The notes under the pieces: model-generated | What the model was told of the DNA's origin: nothing | Seen by the model: the letters and a program-made list of their open reading frames with translations, nothing else | The model's database searches: none | Shown here: piece by piece, positions 4,976-10,812 of the stretch | How positions within the stretch are numbered: position 1 is the stretch's first letter | Layout of the letters: every line of letters begins with the position of its first letter | Translations under genes and position numbers: made by a program | Assembly: GCA_964525815.1 (NCBI GenBank) | Contig: CAZGJQ010000063.1 | Span: 1-11,355 of the forward strand | DNA: 11,355 nt | Reading direction: 5' to 3' | Source of the DNA: UBA1049 sp964525815 | Lineage (GTDB): Bacteria > Bacillota > Clostridia > Oscillospirales > CAG-382

Positions 4976-6939
4976 CACTCAACCTCCACTCTAAGCATTG
5001 TATCCGCTTCGCTTACCACCAGCCTTATCACCTGTGAGGCTATCGGCTTCAGACTGACCACGCTCTCGGCGTTATCCACGAACACCGGCATGGTTATTCC
5101 CCAGTAGGTGGAGAGCGTATCTATAATCTCGAGCCCGGCATTAATTCTTGCGGCGTTGTTAGCCGAGCTGTAGTTCACCAGTCCGGTCTCTCCGGGTACC
5201 ATAACCTCGCAGCACTCCTTCAGTCCGCCGTTTATCTGATCCTCGAACAGCCTGAACTTGACGCTCTCGAACCGGTTGTTTATGTTGTCGGTGAGTAATG
5301 CGACCTTAGCCCGGACGAACTCCTCGCATAGGTACAGACCGTATTGCAGCTTTTCATGTTCTCTCGAGAGCTGCTTCTCTTCTTTTTCCAGCTCTTTGAT
5401 GCGCTTGTTCTGGGTTTCTGCATTGCGGAGCATATACAGCTTCTCGTTCTGTTCGCTTATACGGCTCTGTATGCCCTCTATCTGTGCCTGTATCGCTTTC
5501 TTCTGCTCTACGGTATCTATGTCCCCCTCGTCAAGCTTCTTTTGGAGCGCGGTGAGCTTCGCCTTGTAGTCGGCATATTCGGCGGTGTCCTCCCATTCGG
5601 GTAAGCTCGGGAGCTTCTCTTTGGCTTCGGTTATTGCGGTGGCCAGGTGTTCAATCGCACCGTTTATCTCATCCAGCTCTGCCTGCTTCTCCGTGATATC
5701 CCGCTCCAGCCGTGCTATCCTGTCTTTTGAGCAGTTTTCTGCTACTGTTTTGCGTATCTCCTCAAGCCGTTTGCTCTTGTTAAGGTTGAACTTCGCCCGG
5801 AGCTCGTCCGTGTGCTCAGCCGGGAAGGATTGGCTGCAGGTCGGGCATATGGTATCTCCCTGCCATTCCTTATCCCTTAATTCCTTGTATTCGGTATTTA
5901 GCCGCTCCCTTTCGTTCCGGACGCTCTGAAGCGTATTTTTTATGAACTGAAGTTCGATTTTCTCTTTATCCAGCCTTGCTTTACCCTCGGTAAGGCTATT
6001 TTCCATTTTTGTTATTTTCTGCCGACCGGACTGCTGTAGGAGCTCTCTCTTTTTAAAATGTTCGGACTTAAGCCGTATCGAGTCTATCTGCAGGTCGGCT
6101 ATTTCCTTGCGTACCGCTTGCGCTGCCGAGCTTGCGCTTATTTCTGCCTTCTGCGTTTCCAGCTTATCCTTTTCTCCCTGCAGCTCCTTGAGGGAATTCT
6201 CCACCACCTCCCTATTTATTCCCGATACATCCGGCATGGCTCGCTTCGCCTCGTCTATGCGGTCTGGTATAGCTCCGAGCCTGTCGTTTATCTCCTTACA
6301 CTTGGAAGCAGCTATCTTACGGTAATCCTCCACCGTATAAAAGCGGTCGGTGGTGCCGGGCATAAGCAGCGTGCTTGGCAGATCCCCGAGCTTGTCCTCG
6401 TTGTTTTTTATAACATCATCGTCGGTAATGTCTCCGCATACCTCCAGCAGCAGCTTACGCCTGTCCTGCCAGCTCATGCTCTCCGGGAAGTATATAGGCT
6501 GTGTCAGCACCTGCGCCTGCTCCGGGGTGAATATGCTCTTAAGGCGATTATCATAATCGCACTTGAGCACCGGTACTCCGTTTATGGAGTAATCGGTCTT
6601 ATGCCCCGAGAAGGTCTCGGTCAAAGAGCCACGCTTCTTTGTCCAGTCCTCCTTGAGTGTTTTTGCGAATGCTATTTCCTGTCCGTCGTCCAGCCTGAAC
6701 ACGCCCTCCACGCTGTGCTCCAGATTATGTAAATCCTTGCCCTGCGTGTCCTTTGTCTTGGGGCTGAACCCTTTCTCCCCGGTGCTCGCTTTATCGAACA
6801 GCAGCCATGTGAGCGCGTTATACAGCGTGGTCTTGCCGGCAGCGTTTGTGCCGTACACTGTAGCATTCTGTCCTTCGGGTGTAAACTCAAAACTCTTAAT
6901 GCCTTGAAAGTTGGTTAAATTTAGCGATATAAGTTTCAT
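4975..6939 (-). CDS. Rad50/SbcC-like coiled-coil AAA ATPase
   Basis: A 654-residue SMC-superfamily ATPase. Residues 1-50 carry the N-terminal ATPase lobe, with Walker A GTNAAGKTT at 30-38. Two long charged coiled-coil arms (about 215-360 and 385-550) flank a zinc-hook-like CPTC at 365-368. The C-terminal lobe has a signature-like SSANNAARINAG (about 591-602) and a Walker B-like PVFVDNAESV near 618-627. There Asp622 is followed by Asn rather than the usual Glu, with Glu at 625 a possible substitute. The hook suggests dimerisation as in Rad50/SbcC, probably managing DNA ends in recombination. No SbcD/Mre11-like nuclease is in the window. ATG at 6939 overlaps the ParB-like stop by 4 nt (ATGA). 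The family call is strong; the biochemical role is inferred. Confidence 0.9.
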   Translation of the reverse strand: MKLISLNLTNFQGIKSFEFTPEGQNATVYGTNAAGKTTLYNALTWLLFDKASTGEKGFSPKTKDTQGKDLHNLEHSVEGVFRLDDGQEIAFAKTLKEDWTKKRGSLTETFSGHKTDYSINGVPVLKCDYDNRLKSIFTPEQAQVLTQPIYFPESMSWQDRRKLLLEVCGDITDDDVIKNNEDKLGDLPSTLLMPGTTDRFYTVEDYRKIAASKCKEINDRLGAIPDRIDEAKRAMPDVSGINREVVENSLKELQGEKDKLETQKAEISASSAAQAVRKEIADLQIDSIRLKSEHFKKRELLQQSGRQKITKMENSLTEGKARLDKEKIELQFIKNTLQSVRNERERLNTEYKELRDKEWQGDTICPTCSQSFPAEHTDELRAKFNLNKSKRLEEIRKTVAENCSKDRIARLERDITEKQAELDEINGAIEHLATAITEAKEKLPSLPEWEDTAEYADYKAKLTALQKKLDEGDIDTVEQKKAIQAQIEGIQSRISEQNEKLYMLRNAETQNKRIKELEKEEKQLSREHEKLQYGLYLCEEFVRAKVALLTDNINNRFESVKFRLFEDQINGGLKECCEVMVPGETGLVNYSSANNAARINAGLEIIDTLSTYWGITMPVFVDNAESVVSLKPIASQVIRLVVSEADTMLRVEVE

Positions 6940-8264
6940 TTGTCATCCTCTTCCTTTACATACAGCTCATGGGTACCGTCCCGCATGGCTTTCTCCTCGT
7001 CTGACATCTGATAGCCGAGCTTTGTTAATGTGTCGTAAAGCATATCAAGACCGGTATTCTCCGTATATTCACAACTCCAATCGTGGTAGGTATCACCCAT
7101 ACCGCCATCGGCGTGAAGATATGCCAACACAAGCAGCAGCTTTTCGGGCGGAGCTTTTTCAGAGAGCATGCTAAAAATAAGTTTTTCCTCGTTTTCCTCT
7201 ATATCGAGTAGTTTGAAAAGCTCAGCTTCTGGGCCATAACTATCATTAATGAAGAGTACACGCGACGCCAGTTCCATTATTATTGACGAATGCTTTTTCG
7301 CCTGAGCCGGAGAATACGATTTTACGAACTCGAACCTCAGTTCAAACATCCGCTCGCTTATTTCGTTTAACTTACTACGGCGTTCCCGCAGCTCCTGCTG
7401 TTCTTTGCTGATACTCGGCGCTGCTTCTACCTCGTCTCTTTCCCTATATAATTCAACAGCTCCATAATTCAAGGTGTAGTAATATTTTTTTTCTCCGGCA
7501 TCCTCGGGTTTTTCGAATGGTGAGGAGAGAGAGGAAAGATTTATATATCGCATATATTGAACATATATGCCGGACGCACTAAGCTCTGCGGTGTTTTTTA
7601 TTTTAACTGCAAAGGAATCGAGTATCGGTAGCAGCTCCGCCTTGTTCTTTTCCGCCTTTTCGCTGTCCAGTGCCCGTTTCAACTCATACCGGAAATTATC
7701 TGTGCCTATTGATTCAAGCACCTTATTTTTAAGCTCAATGCTCTCTATCTTGTCAAGCTCGGCATAGTCCGCAAGAGTGACGTGACGCTCCATTGTTTCG
7801 GCGAGCTTATCCTGATCAAGTTCGAGTAGCTTAACACGCCGGAGAACAGTGCTTTTCGACAATCCTGTTGCTTGGGAGATGCTGGAAACGGTATCCCCGA
7901 AGTCTATCATCATCTGCATACCCTGCGCCTGCTCCAGCAGGGTAAGGTCATTGCGCTGCATATTCTCAAGCAGCATTGTTGCGACCTGCTGCTTTTCGGT
8001 CATGTCTGATATGGTGCAGGGAACCTTATCCAGTCCGGCGAGCTTTGCGGCCGCAAGCCTGCGGTGCCCGATTACTACACGGTATTCTTCCTTCTGCTCG
8101 GTTCGTTCATCTGCTGAGTTCCATAAAATAACCGTCAGGTTCTGCATTACGCCATTTACTTTAATGCTCTCCGCAAGCTCGGTCAGATCACCGAGGTCTT
8201 TGCGTGGGTTCTTCGGGTGCGGGTGTATTTTTACAATGTCTATGTAAACTAATTCTTTATTCAT
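6936..8264 (-). CDS. ParB/Spo0J-like nuclease or partition-fold protein
   Basis: A 442-residue protein with an N-terminal ParB-like domain. Motifs: VYIDIVKIHPHPKNPRKDLG at residues 6-25, the box GHRRLAAAKLAG at 66-77, ENMQRNDLTLLEQAQG at 100-115, and a helix-turn-helix around 124-146 (DTVSSISQATGLSKSTVLRR). These match the CTP-binding and DNA-binding parts of ParB. The C-terminal half (about 200-442) is unlike chromosomal ParB and not recognised. It ends in an acidic tail (EEDDK). No ParA is present, so classical partition is unlikely; early-region phage ParB-like proteins may act as regulators or in replication. ATG at 8264 overlaps the preceding stop as ATGA with AAAGGA 9 nt upstream, and its own stop overlaps the Rad50-like gene by 4 nt. 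Confidence 0.88.
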   Translation of the reverse strand: MNKELVYIDIVKIHPHPKNPRKDLGDLTELAESIKVNGVMQNLTVILWNSADERTEQKEEYRVVIGHRRLAAAKLAGLDKVPCTISDMTEKQQVATMLLENMQRNDLTLLEQAQGMQMMIDFGDTVSSISQATGLSKSTVLRRVKLLELDQDKLAETMERHVTLADYAELDKIESIELKNKVLESIGTDNFRYELKRALDSEKAEKNKAELLPILDSFAVKIKNTAELSASGIYVQYMRYINLSSLSSPFEKPEDAGEKKYYYTLNYGAVELYRERDEVEAAPSISKEQQELRERRSKLNEISERMFELRFEFVKSYSPAQAKKHSSIIMELASRVLFINDSYGPEAELFKLLDIEENEEKLIFSMLSEKAPPEKLLLVLAYLHADGGMGDTYHDWSCEYTENTGLDMLYDTLTKLGYQMSDEEKAMRDGTHELYVKEEDDK

Positions 8265-8551
8265 CTTGACAGTCCTTTCTTTGCCGTGGTATAATCACGG
8301 TATCTTATATATTTGTTTTTTGAACGCTCTCGGTATTCGCTGTACCGGAGGCGTTCTTCTTTTTCCACTTTTTCCTCGGCTATTTTGTTAAGCACCTTCA
8401 GACCGATCCAGCCGCTGCCGATCATAACCACGCTGATTGTCACCTGCAGCATTATCTGCAAGCCGTCTATGGAGTTATGGTCGCTTGCTCCGGCAGTACC
8501 CCACAGGAGGATGGCGCCGAGCAGTATCAGCGTTCCGAATATGTACTTCAT
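8261..8551 (-). CDS. Small two-helix membrane protein, unknown
   Basis: A 96-residue protein with two predicted membrane segments, residues about 3-20 (MKYIFGTLILLGAILLWG) and about 34-56, followed by a long highly charged cytoplasmic-looking tail (EEKVEKEERLRYSEYRERSKN). No family is recognised. The frame also offers ATG at 8569, but 8551 is preferred: the first hydrophobic segment begins there and GGAGGTGGG lies upstream. The start region was remodelled by the adjacent 23-bp tandem duplication; before it, the upstream gene's stop would have overlapped this ATG as ATGA. Its stop overlaps the ParB-like ATG as ATGA. Confidence 0.7.
   Translation of the reverse strand: MKYIFGTLILLGAILLWGTAGASDHNSIDGLQIMLQVTISVVMIGSGWIGLKVLNKIAEEKVEKEERLRYSEYRERSKNKYIRYRDYTTAKKGLSR
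8284..8300. repeat. Short inverted repeat ahead of the ParB-like gene
   Basis: CCGTG (8284-8288) and CACGG (8296-8300) form a 5-bp dyad around a 7-nt centre, GTATAAT. It lies inside the 3' end of the membrane-protein gene, 20 bp upstream of the ParB-like start codon. It might be a protein-binding site or chance; it does not match the Bacillus parS consensus. Confidence 0.3.
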
Positions 8552-8557
8552 GGCTTG

Positions 8558-8603
8558 TCCCACCTCCATGTTACTATAAGTCCCACCTCCATGTTACTAT
8601 AAG
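8558..8603. repeat. Perfect 23-bp tandem duplication spanning an SD and gene junction
   Basis: Two identical, adjacent 23-bp units (8558-8580 and 8581-8603; each starts TCCCACCTCC and ends TTACTATAAG), followed by a further TCC. On the minus strand each unit carries GGAGGTGGGA. Because 23 is not a multiple of three, the upstream gene now ends at a TAG created in the repeat. Deleting one unit would extend that gene to ...WRWDKP and place its TGA over the next gene's ATG as ATGA. Confidence 0.95.
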
Positions 8604-8771
8604 TCCTATGTCCTGCATATATTGGAGCGTTTGAATCGTCTCGTCTAAAATTATGCTTTCAGACGGTGTTAATACTTCCTTACGGTTTAGCCGATCCGCT
8701 TTTCTTTTTAGGCTTGTTTCTAATTTTTTTAGATTTTCCATAAGGTGTCTGTTATACGCACTTTGTGACAT
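8574..8771 (-). CDS. Unknown 65-residue helical phage protein
   Basis: A small protein, largely helical and charged (MSQSAYNRHLMENLKKLETS..., with LKRKADRLNRKEVLTPSE in the middle), ending IGLIVTWRWDL. A short coiled coil is possible at residues 10-30. ATG at 8771 has AAGGAG 10 nt upstream and overlaps the previous gene by 20 nt; the internal Met11 has no SD. The last residue and stop come from the 23-bp tandem duplication, so the natural C-terminus was probably WRWDKP. Not assigned to a family and no catalytic motif is visible. It may pack against or act with the neighbouring small proteins, but this is not shown. Confidence 0.65.
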   Translation of the reverse strand: MSQSAYNRHLMENLKKLETSLKRKADRLNRKEVLTPSESIILDETIQTLQYMQDIGLIVTWRWDL

Positions 8772-9096
8772 TGTCAGTCCACTCCTTCATTCCTTTTTTC
8801 TTTGCGTAAGCGTTCAAATCGGCTTGCGCTTCATCGAAGGTTTCACGCCACGGAAGTGTCTTGACGCACTTCCAGCCTGTGTCGCCAGTGTGCTTATCGT
8901 CCTGATACAGTACTTTGAATGAGTTCACGGCAAGATCTCTCATGATCTTGTACTTCCATCCCCGCTTATCTATGTACATCTTTACGAATCGGCAGGGCGT
9001 TTCCTGTGGGTCAAACGGTTTCGGCGGGCAGACCGTCTTATGCGGTGTGTTCCTGTTCGGGCACATACAGCAGCGGAATTTTAAATATTCAGGCAT
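8752..9096 (-). CDS. Unknown Cys-rich phage protein, 114 residues
   Basis: Two parts can be seen. The N-terminal 45 residues are cysteine-rich (Cys9, Cys10, Cys12, Cys23, Cys35; FRCCMCPNRN ... TVCPP ... TPCRF) and could bind a metal. Residues about 46-110 look like a small compact domain common in clostridial prophage proteins (KYKIMRDLAVNSFKVLYQ ... WKCVKTLPWRETFDEAQAD), ending in a basic helix (LNAYAKKKGMKEW). The similarity is from memory. ATG at 9096 has a strong SD (GAGGAG, about 10 nt). The gene follows the 87-residue unknown gene after an 18-nt gap and overlaps the next by 20 nt. The fused look (zinc ribbon plus small domain) is notable; function unknown. Confidence 0.75.
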   Translation of the reverse strand: MPEYLKFRCCMCPNRNTPHKTVCPPKPFDPQETPCRFVKMYIDKRGWKYKIMRDLAVNSFKVLYQDDKHTGDTGWKCVKTLPWRETFDEAQADLNAYAKKKGMKEWTDNVTKCV

Positions 9097-9114
9097 TTAC
9101 CTGTCTCCTCTCGA

Positions 9115-9378
9115 TTATTGTGAAAATATATATTCTTCAAATCGCTGTCTTTCGTTTTTTGAATAACCAAACAAACCAAATTCAGTTCGATTAAGAATCT
9201 TGGTTTGAAATTCATGATGCATTTTTCCAATCCAAGCCATGTATTCGTGCGCGATCCAATAATCACCGACCTTTAAACCTTTTGCCTTAAAATACGCTCT
9301 TACATAAGAACATGTTCTGAGAGGGTTGGTTTCGTCAAGGCTCGAAGCTGTAATAAATATTTTTTCTGCGTTACTCAT
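9115..9378 (-). CDS. Unknown 87-residue phage protein
   Basis: Not recognised. The product starts MSNAEKIFITASSLDETNPL, has an aromatic, His-rich middle (DYWIAHEYMAWIGKMHHEF) and ends RFEEYIFSQ. ATG at 9378 is preferred over a TTG further upstream (9402) because of AGGAGG 8 nt away. It overlaps the tiny membrane-peptide gene by 8 nt. No membrane segment is visible. The 'CSYVRAYFKAKGLKVGDYWIAHEY' portion (described here only in part: CSYVRAYF then KVGDYW) suggests a compact alpha/beta fold. The DNA is richer in A+T than in the flanking ParB and ATPase genes, hinting at separate origin. Real gene on SD and operon packing. Confidence 0.6.
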   Translation of the reverse strand: MSNAEKIFITASSLDETNPLRTCSYVRAYFKAKGLKVGDYWIAHEYMAWIGKMHHEFQTKILNRTEFGLFGYSKNERQRFEEYIFSQ

Positions 9379-9457
9379 CCTCTTTACCTCCTGCGCACGC
9401 AAACCATATTATCGCTGCGCATATAAATCCGATTGCGATTATAAGTCCTATTGTCAT
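9371..9457 (-). CDS. 28-residue single-pass membrane peptide
   Basis: A tiny gene with ATG at 9457 overlapping the preceding stop as ATGA. The product has one membrane-length hydrophobic run, residues 2-20 (TIGLIIAIGFICAAIIWFA), then CAGGKEDE with an acidic end. There is only a weak GGA upstream, so translation would depend on coupling through ATGA. Its stop lies 8 nt inside the next gene. It is like the 31-residue peptide at the other end of the operon in size and layout, but not in sequence. No family recognised. It may be an operon-encoded membrane peptide; translation is not proven. Confidence 0.5.
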   Translation of the reverse strand: MTIGLIIAIGFICAAIIWFACAGGKEDE

Positions 9458-9621
9458 GCGATTCCGAACGGGCATTGCCCTTTGAAAATCATATCTCGGA
9501 GCCCTTCCTTGTTGGCTCCGATGTACTTTGCCGCTTCGGTCAAAGGAATATACTGCGGGTGCTTTTTAACCAGCTCGTTCAGTTCCGAGAGCCTGTCCTT
9601 AATTTCCTGCGGCAGTTCCAT
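9454..9621 (-). CDS. HTH regulator-like protein, apparently shortened
   Basis: A 55-residue protein with a helical N-terminus (MELPQEIKDRLSELNELV) and an excisionase/MerR-like winged-HTH segment at residues about 24-55 (YIPLTEAAKYIGANKEGL, then IFKGQCPFGIA). Related phage HTH proteins usually continue after 'PFG.A' into a beta-hairpin wing ending in a tyrosine-rich strand; here it stops at once with TGA, so the wing seems missing. ATG at 9621 is chosen because GAGG lies 8 nt upstream; the upstream ATG at 9660 has no SD. It overlaps the Cro-like gene by 23 nt. Probably a small DNA-binding protein of the early region. The truncation may be natural or a deletion that created the overlapping membrane peptide. 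Confidence 0.65.
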   Translation of the reverse strand: MELPQEIKDRLSELNELVKKHPQYIPLTEAAKYIGANKEGLRDMIFKGQCPFGIA

Positions 9622-9838
9622 TTTCCGAACCTCTCCTTTCCTTTTCGCTCTCCCATTCACTGAGAATTTTATCAGCGAGGGTTGCTATTTTTAATGCTTT
9701 TTCAGTCTTAACCCTACCGTGAATATATGCGCTGTACTCAGTCGTAGCGCACTTATATCCACGCTTGTTTATTTCCTCCACCACCTGCTTGCTGGTTCTA
9801 CCTGCCGCCAGTGTGCGGAGCTTGATGTCAAATAACAT
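9599..9838 (-). CDS. Cro-like small phage regulator (HTH)
   Basis: First gene of the leftward operon, 79 residues, beginning MLFDIKLRTLAAG. Residues about 12-45 resemble an HTH (RTSKQVVEEINKRGYKC, then EYSAYIHGRVKTEKA), a type common directly after the lytic promoter of clostridial prophages. It is followed by a charged tail with a stretch of Glu/Lys/Arg. ATG at 9838 has an ideal SD (AAGGAGGTG, 8-nt spacing); a GTG at 9847 lies within the SD region and is rejected. It is likely the lytic counterpart of the CI-like repressor. Its operator may be the TGACA-centred dyads in its own leader (9888-9899 and 9947-9958), which is inference. Expected to be made when the leftward promoter at 10067-10095 is freed. 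Confidence 0.75.
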   Translation of the reverse strand: MLFDIKLRTLAAGRTSKQVVEEINKRGYKCATTEYSAYIHGRVKTEKALKIATLADKILSEWESEKERRGSENGTAAGN

Positions 9839-9886
9839 TGCTTTCACCTCCTTCCCCTTGTGTCGAATTATGGGGAACTGTTTTTG

Positions 9887-9915
9887 TTGACAAATGTCAG
9901 ATTATGTGTTAAAAT
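9887..9915 (+). promoter_or_regulatory. Strong rightward promoter within the early-operon leader
   Basis: TTGACA (9887-9892), 17-nt spacer, then TAAAAT (9910-9915) with an extended -10 TGT before it: a near-consensus sigma-A promoter pointing right, opposite to the early operon. Its -35 overlaps a dyad, TGACA-AA-TGTCA (9888-9899). Predicted start near 9922. It could serve a small antisense RNA, or, by readthrough, the rightward genes. Confidence 0.7.
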
Positions 9916-9921
9916 TGTCCT

Positions 9922-9972
9922 GCTACGAATAAGAATAACCATAACCTGACACCTGTCGGGAGCTTTTTCTTT
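9922..9972 (+). ncRNA. Possible short RNA antisense to the early-operon leader
   Basis: From the predicted start near 9922 there is only about 50 nt before a hairpin (CCTGAC 9945-9950 with GTCGGG 9955-9960, loop ACCT, one G-U pair) followed after AGC by TTTTTCTTT. No ORF fits. The transcript would be complementary to the 5' leader of the leftward operon. Ends are predicted, not measured. Confidence 0.4.
9945..9972 (+). terminator. Weak intrinsic terminator-like hairpin
   Basis: A 6-bp stem with a 4-nt loop (one G-U pair), a 3-nt gap (AGC), and a T-rich tract (TTTTTCTTT). The gap makes it weaker than ideal. The T-tract also forms the left arm of a longer rightward-RNA stem (9967-9978 with 9996-10007, 12 bp on the plus strand), so the two may compete. 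Alternatively the TGACA-CC-TGTC core is a DNA operator. Confidence 0.4.
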
Positions 9973-10007
9973 GCTTACCCTTTGCATTTAATTAAGTAAG
10001 CGAAGAA
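9967..10007 (+). other. 12-bp hairpin in the early-leader/antisense region
   Basis: TTCTTTGCTTAC (9967-9978) pairs with GTAAGCGAAGAA (9996-10007) around a 17-nt loop. On plus-strand RNA the single non-Watson-Crick pair is G-U; on minus-strand RNA it becomes an A-C mismatch. That favours function on a rightward transcript. No T-run follows it. Confidence 0.45.
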
Positions 10008-10066
10008 GGGGAAATAATAACCCAACGCTTTTTTTGAAAGGATGACGCTTGGGTTTGTCTGTGTTT

Positions 10067-10095
10067 ATTATAATTCCGCTTTTCGTAATTGTCAA
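10067..10095 (-). promoter_or_regulatory. Leftward early (lytic) promoter, repressor-controlled
   Basis: Minus strand TTGACA (10095-10090), 17-nt spacer, TATAAT (10072-10067): fully consensus sigma-A elements. The entire spacer is an operator-like dyad (10073-10089). It fires toward the Cro-like gene, whose ATG lies about 220 nt downstream; the predicted start is near 10060. It is the obvious promoter for the whole early operon and should be shut by the CI-like repressor. Confidence 0.85.
10073..10089. promoter_or_regulatory. Operator O1 (repressor dyad)
   Basis: ATTCCGC-TTT-TCGTAAT, an imperfect copy of the perfect dyad at 10101-10121 (two changed bases in the left arm). It occupies exactly the spacer of the leftward promoter, so a bound repressor would exclude RNA polymerase. 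Centre-to-centre distance to O2 is 30 bp, about three helical turns. Confidence 0.7.
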
Positions 10096-10100
10096 GAGTA

Positions 10101-10121
10101 AAATTACGATTTTCGTAATTT
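10101..10121. promoter_or_regulatory. Operator O2 (perfect repressor dyad)
   Basis: A perfect 9-3-9 inverted repeat: AAATTACGA, TTT, TCGTAATTT. It matches the imperfect dyads at 10073-10089 and 10819-10835 in core and spacing. A rightward -10-like TATATT (10126-10131) lies just downstream with a weak -35 inside this dyad, so O2 may control transcription toward the DUF2513 gene. Confidence 0.75.
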
Positions 10122-10159
10122 AGTTTATATTGCACAACCGTTTTATTTAGAATATGGTC

Positions 10160-10189
10160 AAAACAAACAAAAACCCTCCAAGCGGAGGG
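10160..10189 (-). terminator. Leftward intrinsic terminator
   Basis: On the minus strand a perfect 6-bp GC-rich stem (CCCTCC, loop GCTT, GGAGGG; 10189-10174) is followed directly by TTTTTGTTTGTTTT. It would end leftward transcription from the promoter at 10813-10841 before it reaches O2/O1. On the plus strand the same hairpin sits just ahead of the SD of the DUF2513 gene. Confidence 0.85.
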
Positions 10190-10209
10190 CAGGAGGAAAG
10201 AAGTATATT

Positions 10210-10584
10210 ATGAAATTAAACATTGATTGCATGAGAAATGTTATGTTAGTGTTAGAGGAGCACTTAATGGTTGGAGAAATCCTTGATTTGTACGAGATAT
10301 CATCATTTGTCGAGTTAAAAGAGTACTCAAAAAACGAAATTGCTCATTCAATTAAAGTGCTGAATGATTATGGATATATTGATTGTGAGTTTAAAAAGTA
10401 TATTACAGGAAGTATAGACTGTTTGGTGTCCGACATAACAAATACAGGTCATGAATTTATTAATCAGATTCGTAATGACACGACGTGGAACAAATTAAAA
10501 CCGAAGCTTGGAAAAGCTGGTGTTTTTACACTTGATTTTATTAAGGATGTCGCGGCTGCAGCTATTTCATCAAGACTGAAATGA
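10210..10584 (+). CDS. DUF2513-like prophage protein
   Basis: A 124-residue protein resembling DUF2513 (PF10711), common beside repressors in Firmicute prophages. The N-terminal half (about 1-60) looks like a winged helix (MRNVMLVLEEHL ... EYSKNEIAHSIKVLNDYGYI). The middle has 'ITNTGHEFINQIRNDTTWNK' (residues about 77-96), the most typical family segment. The end is a hydrophobic helix (FIKDVAAAAISSRLK). ATG at 10210; AGGAGG lies 13 nt upstream, longer than usual, with no better alternative. A rightward promoter may overlap O2. The gene is AT-rich and ends 3 nt before the convergent membrane-protein gene. Leftward transcription from 10841 would run antisense through the whole gene to the terminator at 10189. 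DNA binding is suspected, not shown. Confidence 0.75.
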   Translation: MKLNIDCMRNVMLVLEEHLMVGEILDLYEISSFVELKEYSKNEIAHSIKVLNDYGYIDCEFKKYITGSIDCLVSDITNTGHEFINQIRNDTTWNKLKPKLGKAGVFTLDFIKDVAAAAISSRLK

Positions 10585-10587
10585 GTT

Positions 10588-10791
10588 TTACTTATTATTA
10601 AATAAATCGTTTATTGCGTTTTGAGCTACCTCCTTTCTATACATATTTAGTTCTGCCATTTCTGGAATTTTGATTTTTCTTGTCTCCATGTAATACATAA
10701 GAGCTCCCACTGTAAGATAATGCATCAACCATTTAAGAGCACAAATAATTAATATCGGAATTGTTATTACTAGCATTATACTTGAGAACAT
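10588..10791 (-). CDS. Small membrane protein under repressor control
   Basis: A 67-residue protein with a hydrophobic N-terminal helix (residues about 4-27, SIMLVITIPILIICALKWLMHYL), possibly extended, and a mixed-charge tail (METRKIKIPEMAELNMYRKE). ATG at 10791 is chosen from a longer open frame because of an ideal SD (GGAGG, 7-nt spacing) and a consensus promoter just upstream at 10813-10841. The promoter's spacer is an operator, so expression should be low in the lysogen and rise on induction. No family is recognised; exclusion, lysis timing or membrane signalling are possible roles without direct evidence. Convergent with the DUF2513 gene, 3 nt between stops. No terminator lies between them. 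Confidence 0.75.
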   Translation of the reverse strand: MFSSIMLVITIPILIICALKWLMHYLTVGALMYYMETRKIKIPEMAELNMYRKEVAQNAINDLFNNK

Positions 10792-10812
10792 TTTCACACC
10801 TCCTATATGTGC

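Noticed and set aside
6058..6732. A 224-residue plus-strand open frame opposite the Rad50-like gene
   Set aside because: No SD, no recognisable domain, and it lies wholly antisense to a clear ATPase gene; treated as a shadow of its codon bias.
9868..9987. A 39-codon leftward frame in the early-operon leader
   Set aside because: No SD before its ATG (TTAATTAA precedes), no family features, and it overlaps the hairpins and promoter elements of the leader.
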